A stretch of 64,000 bases of DNA from Corythucha ciliata (lineage: Eukaryota > Arthropoda > Insecta > Hemiptera > Tingidae): the NCBI GenBank assembly GCA_038030265.1, contig CM075937.1, positions 19,716,001 to 19,780,000 on the forward strand. Direction: 5' to 3'. Both the position numbers and the translations under genes were made by a program. Numbering within the stretch: the first letter of the stretch is position 1; every line of letters begins with the position of its first letter. Of the stretch, positions 42,241 through 54,808 are shown piece after piece. The notes below the pieces were generated by a model. The model worked only from the letters and a program-made list of their open reading frames with translations. It made no database searches and was not told the DNA's origin.

Positions 42241-45200
42241 CTGGCGCTGCCCATCAAGCGTTATATAACTCACTGTTGATGAGTGGACATGATTGTAGAC
42301 ATTTGAACACGTACACTCCGGAATCTGTATGTTTCAAGGGAAAACTAGCAATTTAAGCCGACGAGTCTGCCAAGAAAGTCGAAACTAGCCTACAAAATTG
42401 TATTCGCGGCTAGGAATTTTACACTGAGTCTCGTAACACTTGTGCGAGTCAGGGAAAAGTCAGGCGTAGGTCAGCAGCAGTTTCACAGAGGCTAAAATAC
42501 TTCTCTAGACCCCCCCCCCTTCCCTCTAGTAGGTTCCTCCTTTCCCTAGTCGGATGCTTTGAACAAATTTATGTTTTGACAACCATCAGGTTTCTTCCTG
42601 AAAAGGAGCTAGTTGTCTCGTGATGAGCATGTTGTTTGAAATAATTGATTTAGGTAGGTATTCGATTAATTAAAGTTCTTAATTACCCGTTTTTAATATT
42701 TGATTTAATTAAAAGTTACCACCTGAGAACTTTCGAAAATTTATACCGCTCGAACAATTTTAATGAGTGATATCTCTCCCGTTGTTGGTACAAAATGGGG
42801 CATCATTATAAACGCTTTGTTCTTTAAAAGGCACATGTTCGAACGATGTGGTGGTCATAATAATTTGCCCGCTCGAAATTTTCTAAGGGTACCCTCGTCT
42901 TTTGTTACGGAATTAATAAACGTTGTTTTTATCTTGATCTTTCTGCGATGGTACTCGCCTGTAGAAAGAAAGAAAGAAAAAAAATGGACCCGCTGTGTGC
43001 TGCCCGAGTGCACTACAGTTATTAAGATGATAGAACAGAATTGATAGCCCGCGTGTGTTCGAGACGCCCTTGCGCGTATAACTAAAAACGTTATTGAACA
43101 GTTCTCTTGAATTGTCTGCCGGTTGGATAAATCGGAAATTCGGAAGGGGCAGTATGTGATCACGAGTACTAGATGGGCCCGCGTCTTTATATTTACCTAA
43201 TTCGTTAGTCGTGATAATGGCGAACAGCCGAAACCGGTCTGCTGGATGACTAAACCCCGCAAAGAGAAACGACTAACGAAAGTAACTGTAAACTTGCACG
43301 CTCACAAGAAGTGAATTTTTTTTTAGTTTTAGGCCAAAAGGGACGGGAACTCACTCCGGTAGTTTTCTCACTATGAAAACCAAATGTTCTTGAAACGCGA
43401 ACTTTTTGGGCGTGCTTTTAACAGTCATCTATACAGCTGCATCCGTCTCCCTTTCAAAATCACTTGCAGAATTATTACGACTTCTCCCACTCACCCACCC
43501 TAGTATAAAGATCCCTTCGTTACCATCCGCGCCTACGTTAGTTCGAAATTGCTACTTTTTAAAGTCCATTGCGAACTGCCGTGCCCCCTCCCCAACCACC
43601 CTGCAAACCATTATTCCCCCAACGCTTCAAGTAAAAGCTCCGAAAGAGACCCAGAGAATACGAGGGTGTAATTCTATGGAGCAGGAGGACGAGGAGGGGG
43701 GAACACTTGAAGTTTCCCTTCCGGAAGTAAAATACCAAAGTTGTTATTGGTTTGTGTTAGCACTTCAATGACCGGACGTCCTTTTAAAGTGGCGTTTAGT
43801 GTTGTTTTTTAACGTAATTTCGATACTTGCGACCTATCGAACTTATGCAGGTGTTTCCAACCTTCTCACCCTATTGGACTTTTTCTATTATTCTAGAAAA
43901 TTCAAAATTATTTTGAGGTGAACAGACTCGTTGTGTTGAGGGGAACTCTTGTTTTTTTGTGTGGAGTAAGTCCGGACTTCGGGAGTACCTGGGGAAATGA
44001 GCGTTGTGCCAGCTGGACCTGTGTGGAAGGGGGGGGGGCACAAGGTCCTAGACCAAACACCCCTTTCCTCTCTACATTATACTCATGCCTCATCCTTTCC
44101 AAAAAAAAAAAACCCATTTGCATTTCCCTTCTTTCTTCGTTAGTTCTACAGAGGAGAAAGAGGAGATCCAAAAAGGTAGCTTCTCTGACCTTAAAACCAG
44201 TTTCCCAACAAAAAAATTCCCCTCTAACACCTCCTCGTCTGTGATCGTCACGACTGACAATTCTTTTCTAGTCAGTCATGGGCCTTCACCTCCTCCCTCA
44301 ACTAGCGCTGTTCAACCATTATATCATACGATCTTTTAGGGAGAATGTTGCTGGTTGTGGAGATTGGGAGAGGGGATAAAAACAGCTGTACTGTTTTTGA
44401 AGAACAATACGGAAAAAGGAAAATTGCGGGAATCATTTCTGAAATAACTGATTTTTATAATATTTGGCATGTTTTTTCTTACGTGATATCTTGAAACGTT
44501 TTGTAATGCGTTAAGCGTAATTTTACTTTGATGCTTTGTTTAGAATCTTTTTCTTCACTTTTTTTTTCTCCCAGAATCTCTTTCTTCTTTCACTTCACAG
44601 TCCGATGAGTCCTCATTACTGTGACAAAAAGGACATGTTCTATTTTTAGACCATCTTACTAGAATTCTTTTTCCTTTTTACCCTGGAGAGGAGTCTCCTT
44701 CTTTTGCTTTCTTCGGGAAAATAACATTACCAGCGCACCACCTTCTAATTATTTCACTTGCCTTAGCATTTTTTTTTTTTTTTTCCTTTGAATAAGAGAA
44801 CTTGAAATGAAATAAAAGTGGCCCTCCCCCCCTCTTGTTGATGGTGAGATGTGAGAGTTGTTTGAGCAAAGGATCTCCCCCCCCCACCACCATCAGCAAC
44901 CACCACCATCGCATAACCATCATCGTCCGCCCTTTCTGTTTAACCATAATGTGACCCTTGAAAATGGAGAAGGGATAAGGGAAAACCAATATTGATTCTG
45001 TTGAGTGACACACCTATGCCAGTTTTAAATGAATTGCGAAAAAAATATTAAATCCCCTCCCCCTCCTCAACAACACACTCAAACAACAACTCACTCCCGC
45101 AAAGATTAATATTTGTTGATTTTTTTCGTTTGTTACAGGTGAGTTTTCCAGTTCTTTTTACATCATAAGAGGAAGTTGAGTGTTAGCTATAGCTCTGCCG

Positions 45201-45480
45201 CGTTGATCTTCACTTGAGAAGGTAAACCAAATTTTTGTGTTGGAAAAAAGATAAGACAAAGGAAACTGAAAGGATCATTTATTGAGCGGCGGGGTGTTAT
45301 CTACCCCCCCCCCCTCTAGCAATGGCAAAGAGGGGATTTGTTTTGTAAGTGGATTTTATGGGTGTTGACGGTGCTTCCTCAACATCAAAAGGCTTCATTT
45401 TTGGAGGGAATTGTTTGTTGCATAAACTCCACATAGCGTAAACATAGAGCTTGTGAACGGGCCTTAATAAACTGAAGTGA
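42241..45480. other. No gene recognised
   Basis: This is mixed unique sequence with C/G-runs at 42510, 44030, 44827 and 44875, and a CCACCAYCATC-type tract at 44885-44915. The GAACAGCCGAAACCGGTC repeat motif lies at 43220. A 93-codon frame at 42763 lacks any motif. Confidence 0.45.
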
Positions 45481-45481
45481 A

Positions 45482-45760
45482 CACACCAGGGTTGCCACAG
45501 ACCGGGGAAACCGGGAAAAGTCAGGGAATTCAAAAGTGGTTAGGGAAATACGGGAAAAGTCAGGAAATTTCTTGATTTTGATACCAAAATCAGGGAAAAA
45601 TGAGCGGACAGCTTCTTTATCAAAATTGAACTAATGCGAGCTCTTTTACCCATCGTCACCCTTCGACTGACTCCTTTGTTCTCGATATTTTGAGTTTTAC
45701 GTTATACGCGCGGATTAAGGACTTGCTCAAGGCTTGAGAAATTGTGGGTTTTACTCTACT
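45482..45760 (+). repeat. Dispersed repeat (CAGGGTTGCCACA...), copy 2
   Basis: This is the partner of 39805-40190 with the same landmarks, and includes a tandemly repeated GGGAAA(A)(G)TCAGG(G/A)AA element at 45505-45600. Confidence 0.65.
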
Positions 45761-45779
45761 AAAAATGGCTTGAAAGCTG

Positions 45780-46205
45780 GCAACTATTCTCTTCAAGCTA
45801 AACTATAGCTATTCCAAGCATAATGACGGCTAAGCTGATTACAATCGCTCCCCAAAATGGCAATGCTAACGATTTGCACATTGAAAATTGCTATACTGAC
45901 TATTTTCATGCTACAAATAGCCAAACTGGCAATGCTCACTTCGGAAATGACACCACACGCCCTAAAAATGGCTAACCTGACGATTCTTGCAGCCCTGATA
46001 ATCCTTGAACAGCTAATAATCCCCGCAATGACAATGGCTCAATCGACCATTCGGGCGCCAAAAATGGCCAATAAATTCACGCTAACGCAGGATAAACTGA
46101 CGAGTTTTGGTCCCAAAATGGCAGAACTGACTATTTGCGCGCTAAAAACAGAACTGGCAATTCTTGCTTTTAAAAATTGGCCAACTGTATGGTTCGCGCC
46201 CTTTA
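45780..46205. repeat. sat-3 block
   Basis: CAAAATGGCAATGCTAACGA, AAATAGCCAAACTGGCAATG, AAAAATGGCTAACCTGACGA and AAAATGGCAGAACTGACTAT recur about every 30-60 bp, as in 9060-9660. Confidence 0.55.
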
Positions 46206-46220
46206 TAATACCTAAACAAA

Positions 46221-46311
46221 GCCCAGCAGAGTGGCCGAGGTCGTTAGGGCGTCTACTCTTATGTCCAGTTATCGTCTGCTGCGTGGGTTCGATTCCCACT
46301 ACAGGCTGGGT
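46221..46311 (+). pseudogene. tRNA-like sequence (Leu/Ser type), probably decayed
   Basis: A box TGGCCGAGGTCG (46232) and a perfect B box GGTTCGATTCC (46286) surround a long variable region, as in class II tRNAs. The T-stem GTGGG/CCCAC is intact. The only good acceptor pairing, GCCCAGC/GCTGGGT, is displaced outward by four and five bases. The anticodon stem does not pair properly. Leu/Ser identity is suggested by GGCCGAG and the variable arm only. Confidence 0.5.
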
Positions 46312-46339
46312 TATTTGAGAGCGGGCATTGCCAATTCGG

Positions 46340-47095
46340 CTAATCTTAGCGCATTTTCGCGAGGATTCCTCCCCCACCCCATACACACACACACACCCCG
46401 AACAATATTTTCGGCTGGGCCCGCAAGAAAAGTCAATTTTGCATAGTTTCAGCTTCTTCAAAAGAGCTTTCTCGGAGCTGACTCCTACAAAACCCAATTT
46501 CTCGGGTTTGATGGGCTTCCTGAAAAAGCCAAATTCCGCATGAACCGGCCCTCGAGCGATCGCGCGGGATAGTCTGGTGTCAAAAATCACGTATAAGTAG
46601 AAATTATAGGCTAGAGAACCAATTTCGTGGTGTTGGTTCAAGCTATTAGCGGGGGGGGGGAGTTTTAGTTGTTTATTTGGGTTGGAATCAAACCATTTTT
46701 CAATGGTTGGTCTCTCCAAAAATTCATTTTTGCGGCAATTTCAGTCGCTGAGAAAATAATTCGCGAGTTCATAATCATAGAAAAACAACTTTGTAGAGTT
46801 AATTTCCACATCCGAGAAACCGATTTTGCGGGCCTGACTCTACAAAAATTCAATTCGCAAATTTGGCTCACTCCAAAACCATTTTTTTGGGGCAAATGTG
46901 GCTCATCAAAACACAATTTCGCTGGTTTCGTTTTCTGAAGAAGAAGAAGAAGAGACAAGACAATCCCGAATTTTTTTGCGAGTTTGGTTCTTAAAAAAAA
47001 ACAATTTCACGGGGCTTAGTCGTTGAATTACGAACTTGACATGTTTAGCTATTAAAAAACCCCCAATTTCAGGAATCGGATATTTCATAACTTCG
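46340..47095 (-). repeat. sat-2 array (- orientation)
   Basis: Units such as AAAACCCAATTTCTCGGGTT, AAAATTCATTTTTGCGGCAA and AAAACACAATTTCGCTGGTT lie every 35-45 bp. It includes an (AC)n tract at 46384-46394 and a G-run at 46650. The 226-codon minus-strand frame spanning 46039-46719 crosses this array, the tRNA and sat-3, and is not a gene. Confidence 0.6.
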
Positions 47096-47133
47096 CTTAT
47101 TTTGAGAGGTTTTCCATATTGAAGACGGCTTTA

Positions 47134-47270
47134 GTGCCGTATTCACAGATGTCACTCAAGCCGAGTATTTGCTTAATCGACTTCAAATCAGTCGTTCTAA
47201 TTAATGAGTCATCTGTTTGGAATCGAAATAAGCAAATACTCTACTCAAGCGACGACTTTGAATACGGGCC
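47134..47270. mobile_element. 137-bp MITE with TTA duplication
   Basis: The ends GTGCCGTATTCACAGATGTC and (in reverse) GGCCCGTATTCAAAGTCGTC are flanked by TTA at 47131-47133 and 47271-47273. It is the same family as 35976-36105. Confidence 0.88.
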
Positions 47271-47279
47271 TTAATCGTT

Positions 47280-49390
47280 GTGAACCCCGCCGTCAGGCAC
47301 TTGGGGCTTTTCCGTTTACAAAAAGTCAAAACTTCATAAATTCTATAGAAAGTTGACAAAATAGCCGTATAAAGAGGAATTTTGAAGGTTTTTCGTTTTT
47401 GTTGGTATTTCTGATATCAAACCTGAAAGTGAGGCATAAGCTAGGTTTTAGGACGCTCGTTAAGCTGAAAAGGATTTGTATAGAGGGGCCGAGAGAGAGT
47501 GATAGATCGATAGAACGGCGGCGGGGTTGTTTCGTTGCTGCTCGGTGAAAATGCGGCGCGCGGTGTTACATGTGAGAGTGGAAAAAAGATACACGAGCGT
47601 GTTTGAGAGAGATTTAGCCTGTCCTGAACTGCCAACCGCACGCACGTTTTGACGAAGATTGAGAAGGGGGAGGGGGTTGACTGATGGGATAGACACCTAA
47701 ACAAATAAAACGAGTCTATGGGTGAAATGGTGGTGAAACTGAATAGTTTTCAGGGTTGTAATATCAAAAGTTTGTTGGAGGTTTAACCTTCGAACGAAAG
47801 TTAAATGTTCACCGCGATTTTATGAGGCGGTCAACCAATTACTCAACTCCGATATAATTTGAAAACCGTTAAACCTCACGATTAACCGCTAGAATATGTT
47901 AAGACTGTGTATTAGGTAATAAAACGTTGCTGGAAAGATTAATTCGTACATTTTTTTTTACCCTACTATGTCGGTTGGGTACAAACGATGGACTACTCCT
48001 TGTTTAGTTGGAATTCAAACCTAGACGAGTTTTTAAAGGGTCGAGTTCAAGCGAAATAGCGGTTTCCCAAGTCCCCGCTTCACTTTTTTTTTTACCTCTA
48101 CCTCGTTTGTGAAATAATTTCCGGCCTGTAACTAACTGCTGCACATTTGACAGGCCTCTATTTGCGATCAAAATTGAGTTTGACTTTTTTTCAAAGTGTG
48201 AGATTTCTTAATAAAAAAAAAAAAAAAATGTAACCCCTCCCCACCCTTCTTAATGCATTTATCACGAATGACGAGACCTGTTAGGTTAAGCGTTTTAATT
48301 TAATTAAGTCTTTTCGATCATCAGCCGAGAGAGCTCCCTCAATCCTTCCTCCCCTCGTTTCATAACTTTCACCCCTTCTTGTATGCAGCGCTTTTAGTCT
48401 CACAAGTTTATTGACCTCTTTCTCAGTCATATAAAGAGGAGGATTACTAAACTCATAATTCCTCGCATGCCGTCGAGAGTGTTCTTGTTACAAAGTCTTC
48501 CTTTAAAAGGATGTATGAAGTGCAATAAAGAGCTGCGGCCCAGTCAACCGGAAGTTATCAATCAAATGCAATTGATCTTTGAAATGAGACGATATTAGAA
48601 CCTTTTCTGTAGGTAATAAAAGTTTTGAGGCTGCTGATTTGATGAAAAATGTATTTCTTTAATGTAAAAGACGTAAGGGAACTATAGGTTTTTAAGGGCC
48701 ATACGTGGTTTTATTGATTTCAAAACTCTACCGAATTTTCGATAGATATGAGAGGATTTACGGAAAGAACTTGTGATATAAAAGTTGAATGAACCCCCTC
48801 CCCTTCCCACTTCATCTAAATGTGAGGCTCACCCTTTTTTTTCTTACTTCGGTTTAAGCCTCTGCATATAAGGAATGAAGATCACAAAAGCCAAGCAACC
48901 TGATCAACTCGAAAAACGCGGGCCGAAGGAGTCTCGGGAGTAGTCCCAAGAGGCCTTTAGAATGCAGATTGTAATTCGCAACCCTCCTCCCCTGACGATC
49001 CCTCCATCCCATCATAAAGAAATGGAAGGGAATGATTCTGAGTAGGAGCATCTTTTTTTCTTCTTCTTAACTGTCTGTCCCTCTCTTTCTTCTTCCCACA
49101 GACCCGCGCAAAAGTGTACAAAGAAAAAATCCCCCTGGCACGGACAAATAAGGCTTTTACCTGAATGAGAGAGCCATTTATCTAAAACGTAGTCTGAGAG
49201 GGTGAATTTATTTTAGTTCAAATTATTCTTAGTTGGCCGTGCTGTATCCTAAGACGCCTGCTTTAAAATCCTTAAAATAACTCTGTATTACGGCCCCTAA
49301 AGTCCACACGGTTTTAACGCTTTACATTTATATGTAATTGGTTACACCTTGAAAAATGAATTTTTCCATTGGAACTATAGTTTTGTTTAG

Positions 49391-49422
<32 letters not shown>

Positions 49423-49935
49423 TAATAACACTTTAACATTACAAAAACGTTTGTCTCATCGTCAGTGCCGTGTTTAGGCGGGAGCTCGACGGGCCTGGGC
49501 CCGGGGTCCCGCGTCAAAAAGGGCCCCGGATTATTCAGACCCCCCCCCCCCACCAACATTGTAAGAAAAATCGGCTATCGATAGGCGATCAACGTTGATC
49601 GAGCCTTGGATAAAATATATATATTTATGAGCCATTAGCGCAACGGTGAAGGGGCGAGGTGGCTTTAAAGCGGCCCATGTACACGTGCAATATAAGGGTG
49701 CACAATAAAATTGAATGTGCACGGGTAGTATTGATTGGTTGCACAATACATATTATGAATTGTGCCGAAATATGCACATTATTTTATTTACAAGCATCTG
49801 AAATTTTTATTTGCAAGTATCTGATGAATAAAGTATACCCAAATATTGCGCAATATATTGAACGTGTAGAGTAAACGTCAAAATATTATACAAATTTATT
49901 GTGCTTGTATGGACTACATAAAAGTGATAGATAGG
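47280..49935. other. No gene recognised; (TAA)n microsatellite inside
   Basis: A CpG-richer patch lies at 47460-47640 (GGCGGCGGGG, GCGGCGCGCGGTG). Its short minus-strand frames have no support. A (TAA)n tract lies at 49391-49421 and a C-run at 49541. Confidence 0.45.
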
Positions 49936-49939
49936 GGGA

Positions 49940-50404
49940 GGTGTCCTTAGCTAATTCGTGGCAAAATTAGTGCTACACCCAGATTCTCGGTTGAAATTGA
50001 GAAAAAGCGCTAATTCGAAGCCAAAATTGAGAATATGGCTCCTTTCGCAGCTAAAATTGAAGAAAAAGCGCTGATGATTAGGGACTAAAAATGAGCAATG
50101 AATTCGCGGATATAATGAGAAAAACACTAACTTGTGCATGCAGTTAAGGAATAGCGCACAATCACAGCTGAAATTGAAAAATCAGGAGTTCACTGTTTCC
50201 TCCTGGGGCAACTTTTCACGGACGTTTAAAAACCGAGACAAAGTGCTGATTGGCGGCTAAAATGAAGGATTAAAGTTCATTTTACTGCCAACATTGAGAA
50301 CATTTTTACGGTTCACATCGGCCACTTTGTGGCTAAAATAAAGTGCCAATTTCATGTCTCAACACGAAAGAAATTGCTGATGATTCGCGGCCAATAATCG
50401 AGAA
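49940..50404 (+). repeat. Satellite array K, + half
   Basis: Units such as GAGAAAAAGCGCTAATTCG and TAAAATTGAAGAAAAAGCGC occur. Orientation reverses at about 50404. Confidence 0.8.
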
Positions 50405-51790
50405 ATACTCATAAGCTACAAATTGGCGATTTTTTTCCTTTTTAGCATCGAATTAGCACATTTTATCAATTTGGGCTGAAAATTAACCTTTCTCATAATT
50501 TTAGCCAGGCTATAATTATTGATTTTCTCAATACAATATTAGCCGCAAATTAGCGGTTTTTACGCTTTAGCAACGTATTAGCAATTTGGTTTTGCTTTTA
50601 GCCATAGATCAGCGCTACTTCTCAGTTATAGCCGCGAATCAGTGTTTTTTTACTTATAGCCATGAATTTGCCATTTTTCTCAATTTTATAGCCACCAAGT
50701 TTCCCTCAGAAGGCGAGTATTTAAATTAGAGTTTAAGAGTTTTCTTTATTTATGCCGTGCTAATTAGTGCATTTTTCAATATTTGCAGCGTTTTCAGTTT
50801 GAGGCCTCGAATCTTTTAGAAATTAGTGATTTGCGTTCACTCAATTTCAGCCGTGAATACGAATTTTCTTCATTTGTCGTTGCTCGTTCGAATTGACGTT
50901 TTTCCTCAACTTTATTCGCGAATTTGCGGTTTTTCTCGTTGTGAAATATCGTTTTTTTGCTAATCTTGCAGCAAATTAGCATATCTATCCTCTTTTTTAT
51001 ACGCGAATGCATGATTTTTCGCCATTTTGGTTGTGAATTTGCCATTTTTGCCCAATTTTAATCCAAATTAGTGTTGTTTTTGTCAATTTCGTGTCTTGAG
51101 AAGTCACGAATTGACGTTTTCTCCATTTTAAAAGTGACTTAGCGTTTTTTTCACATTTAAGCGCCCTTTCTTCTCAATTTCATTGGTAAATTAGCAATTT
51201 TTCTTCATTTGAGCCACGAATTCGCGACTTATCTGAATGTTTGCCGTGAATTCGTGTTTTTCCTGACATTAGCCGCTAATGAATTCTCCCAATTTAATCC
51301 CTGAATTATCGCATGTTCTTTATTTTATCCGTGGATTAGTGATTTTTTTCAATTGAGCTCATGAAGTAGCGAATTATTGTGTTTTCGTAATTTCAGCGGC
51401 GAATTGACGTTTCCGTAATTTTAGGCGCGAATTGTTGCTTTTTCACAACTTTATCCACGAATTTAGTAATTTTTCTCAATCCGCGAAGTATCGTTTTACC
51501 TTGTGACGTGAATTAGCTATTGGTGTAAATGTTAACCTCGAATCAGCGCAATTTTGGTTCTGGAAGTTTCATCTAGAAACCTCAAATCAGCACTTTTTCA
51601 CAATTTCGGCCTCGAATATTAGCACTTTTCAACATTTTTGCTATGTACTTGCCCCCAAAAACAAAAAATGAGTGAGTTTACATAGTTTTAGTAGCATTAA
51701 GGACCTCGAGAAAATAGGGATGTGCGTATTTTCTTTATTTTAGCTCCGACATTGCCTTCAGAAGGCACCAAGACAATGCCATTGCTAATT
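50405..51790 (-). repeat. Satellite array K, - half
   Basis: 50520-50660 matches 17100-17250 in order (TTAGCAACGTATTAGCAATT type, then ATAGCCGCGAATCAG). 51160-51260 matches 18150-18310 and 34090-34200. The array ends at the foldback element at 51808. Confidence 0.85.
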
Positions 51791-51807
51791 TTCAACTAAA
51801 ATAGTGG

Positions 51808-52127
51808 TAGATAGATTCGAGGGATAATTCTGTCGCCGATATTTTAGTTGAAGTGTTAAAATTAATTAAACTGATGTTGTCCTGACGACTTGGATAGGCA
51901 AAGCCTGAAACAATTCGAGCTTCGAGAAAAAATGGGATCCCCGGCGGGATTTTGAACCCGCAACGTCTGGAATGCTAGTCCAATGCGCTGCCAATTGCGC
52001 CACGGTGACGCCCACAGGAGAAGCAGACGGAGCAATGAGCATAGCTAAACCCCACGCAGGGTCATTGTTTCTCGAAACTCTAGGCTTGTCTCCTGATCGG
52101 GACAGAAGTATCCCTCGTATCTATCTA
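51808..52127. mobile_element. ~320-bp foldback element containing a tRNA pseudogene
   Basis: TAGATAGATTCGAGGGATAA at the left pairs with (in reverse) TAGATAGATACGAGGGATAC at the right, continuing TTCTGTC. Partial pairing goes on inward (GCAAAGCCT / GACAAGCCT and TTCGAGAAA on both arms). The tRNA-like sequence lies between the arms. No target duplication is clear. Confidence 0.65.
51937..52009 (-). pseudogene. tRNA pseudogene, anticodon position reads AGC
   Basis: On the minus strand a 73-nt cloverleaf folds: acceptor GTCACCG/CGGGGAT (one mismatch, one wobble), D-arm GGCGCAATTGGCAGCGC, anticodon stem TTGGA/TCCAG with loop CTAGCAT, and T-stem GCGGG/CCCGC. The T-loop has 8 bases instead of 7 and the B box is GGTTCAAAATCC, one base too long, so it is probably inactive. 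The anticodon position would be AGC (Ala), but the body resembles the GGCGCAA type found in Trp and Arg tRNAs. Confidence 0.6.
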
Positions 52128-52129
52128 AC

Positions 52130-52870
52130 AACATCTAGATGACGTTTTCAGCAAGCCCAAAAGTCACCAAATTGGGTTTTCAGCAAGCCCCATACCCCTC
52201 GAAATTGGGGGTTCAGTTTTTCTGAGGGGAAACCCCGATGAAATTAGCGTTTAAGTGAGGGGCCAAGGCGCGCAAAATTGGTTGTACAGCGAGAAAATCC
52301 TATGAGTTTTAATGAGGCAGAAATCGCCAAAATGATTTGATTAGTTTGCTAAAAACCGCGTAATTATGGTTTTGAATGAGACAACTCCGCTAAATTTGGG
52401 GTTAATAAAAAATCGGCGAAATTTTAGGGGGTTTAGAAAATTAAATCCAATTTTAGTGAACCAGACATGCAAAAAATTTTTATTATTATTTATTTATTTT
52501 TTTTTTTTGTGGGAAGAATCTCGCGAAATTGTTTTTTCAGCAACAAAAAGGTGCGAAATTGAGTTTTCAGCATTAAAACAACCGCGAAATTGGGATTTCT
52601 GTGAGCCAGAACCATAGAAATGGGGTTTTAGCGAGAAAAATCCGCAAAATGTTTTTCAGCGAGAAAAAACCACGAAATGGTTTTTAGCGAGAAAAATCCG
52701 CGAAGTGGAGCAAGTTAGATTTTTTTATTGAGTCAGTCCTGCCAAAATGGGATTTTAGTGCGCAGAATCAGTGAAATTGGTGTCTTTTTACCAAAAAAAT
52801 GCCACCCCGTGAAATTGGTTTATCAGCTACTAAAATTGGAGAAATTGCTATTTTTATTGTTAGCGACATC
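52130..52870 (+). repeat. sat-2 array (+ orientation)
   Basis: Units such as CGCGAAATTGTTTTTTCAGC, CGCGAAATTGGGATTTCTGT and CCACGAAATGGTTTTTAGCG are linked by GAGAAAAATC or CAAGCCC segments at 32-45 bp spacing. It is the clearest sat-2 block in the window. Confidence 0.7.
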
Positions 52871-52879
52871 AGGAAAATT

Positions 52880-54800
52880 ATTTAAAAGACGGCCCTGGTT
52901 TGTCTTCCTCGAGCCTTGCCCTACATTCCTACAACTTCCCTAAATTTCTGCTTCGCCGCTCTTTTTGTCTGAGCCTATTTTCAAGAAAAGGCTTCCCTCT
53001 GTATAAATAATGACGGCTTCTTTCCTTCGTAAGCCCCTCCCCCGTTAGCAGCGGAGATATTATATCTTAGCCTCGTCACGTACAATGAATTATTATGGAT
53101 CTACGCCCGCCCGCCCCGCCCGGTAAATCCTTAGAGGACGAAAGTTATTCATTTATGATGAAGTGAGTCGTCCCTAATCAATTTAAATCTTCAAAAAACA
53201 AGAATTGATTAGCTGATACAGATACGTAATGTTTTCTTTTATTTAAAAATGATTTAATATGCTGAAAAATGCAACGCAAAATGGTAGGTTTTAGAAGGGA
53301 GGGGGGTTGTTACAGTCAATGCCTCTATTCGTGCAGGAATTTATTGTTTGAAGGAAGAAGAAGAAGAAGAAGAAAAAAATGTCTCAAGAAGGCCCATTTC
53401 ATAAGATAAAAACTTTTTTTTTTAAACTTCCTTACGAGCCTCTCAAGTCCTTGAAGTCGATAAAAGGCAACAAAAACATTCTCTTTTTAAAGAGTTTCAC
53501 GATCTTTTCTGTCAGGAGCGACAAAAACGTTTAAGAGGAAACCTAATTAAAACAAAAAAAAATATTCCCCGGAGCTTTTGGCAAAGTTGACTGTTATTGG
53601 GGTGGATGTTGTGGAGGGAGAGGGGGGAAGATGTTTATCGAACTCGTTATTCTAATTCTTTCGCTTCATGTTATGAGAGAGAGAGAGAGTGAGAGAGGAA
53701 AAAGTTATGCGTTCTAATCAATGTCAAGATATTCATATTTAAAGATGACGAGAAAGATTAAAACCCTCTTGTTTTTATTTTAAAATATAGGTAATGAATT
53801 ATGATTATGAGGGCGACGAGCTGCCCCGAAAGTACTGGAATTTGCTGAGTCTAAGGTGGTAGAATTGTGTAGCTTTGAGATACAGCAGGAAGTAGCTTAG
53901 TGGGGCGTAAATTGTTATAGGGCACTGCAACGGGATGCGGTCTTTATAGGAAGCGTGGAACTGCGAACGCAAATTTTTGTGCAATTTTTAAAGCTGAAAA
54001 TACTAGCGCCTGGAGAAGGGGAAAAGGTAGGGAATTTTGGGTTGTTCCAGACACGAGACCAAAAAGGAGGCCGATCGATCGGAAACCTTTTGTGTGTATA
54101 CGCTTTGGTAGGGAGAAGCCTATTGGCATTCTGCTTCCAATGCTGCCTCCCTCTTCCTTCTTATTAATGTTTTTTTCCCCCCGTTTTTTTTTTTTTTTTT
54201 TTCTCCTCACTATTATTGCTTTGCAAGTGATAAAGTACTTAATTTTACCACGAAATATTACATACCCCCACCCATTTATTAGTGTATTTGATTGTTTTGA
54301 GAGAGGAACCACTAAACTGCGATTAAAACGATATTTCTATTAGTTCACGGTGAAATAATAGCGAGTATATTCTTGGGACGAATTTCCAAACCTGGGCTTA
54401 TTTATTGCAGGAACCGCATTTGCTTCATCTTGGGCATTTCTTATAGGTTTTCACTTTCACAAAACCCTGTTATACTTTATGGTGTTTTTGAACCTTCAAC
54501 GCCTTATTTAGGGTACTTAGGGCAAGTTTGATGCCAGCAAGCTGTCCCTCCCTTGACGGCTCAACTCCCTTGAGCGGCTCGAGTTACCCGAATTGTCAAA
54601 TGCCTATATTTTCATCAGAAACCGCGTAAATTATCTGAAGAAACTGTCAACTTGCAAATCGGCCTGAACATTTTGATTTTTTCCCTTTGGCCTTTTTTAG
54701 GGGGATGATTTTGTGATTTTTCCGTGTCGAATTTCCTCTCGACAAGTCATGCGATTTCATTAATTTTATTTAAAAACATGGAAGTAAAATCAATAAAATC
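52880..54800. other. No gene recognised
   Basis: A (GAA)n tract lies at 53355-53373, a (GA)n tract at 53676-53695 and poly-T at 54185-54202. There are unsupported frames on both strands around 53950-54340. Confidence 0.45.
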
Positions 54801-54808
54801 ATTGAGAT

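Noticed and set aside
46039..46719. 226-codon open frame on the minus strand, the longest in the window
   Set aside because: It runs across sat-3, a tRNA-like sequence and a sat-2 array. It has no family motif, and its composition follows the repeats.
47441..47704. CpG-rich patch with two overlapping minus-strand frames
   Set aside because: The frames are in different phases and lack motifs. A promoter is possible, but nothing downstream supports a gene.
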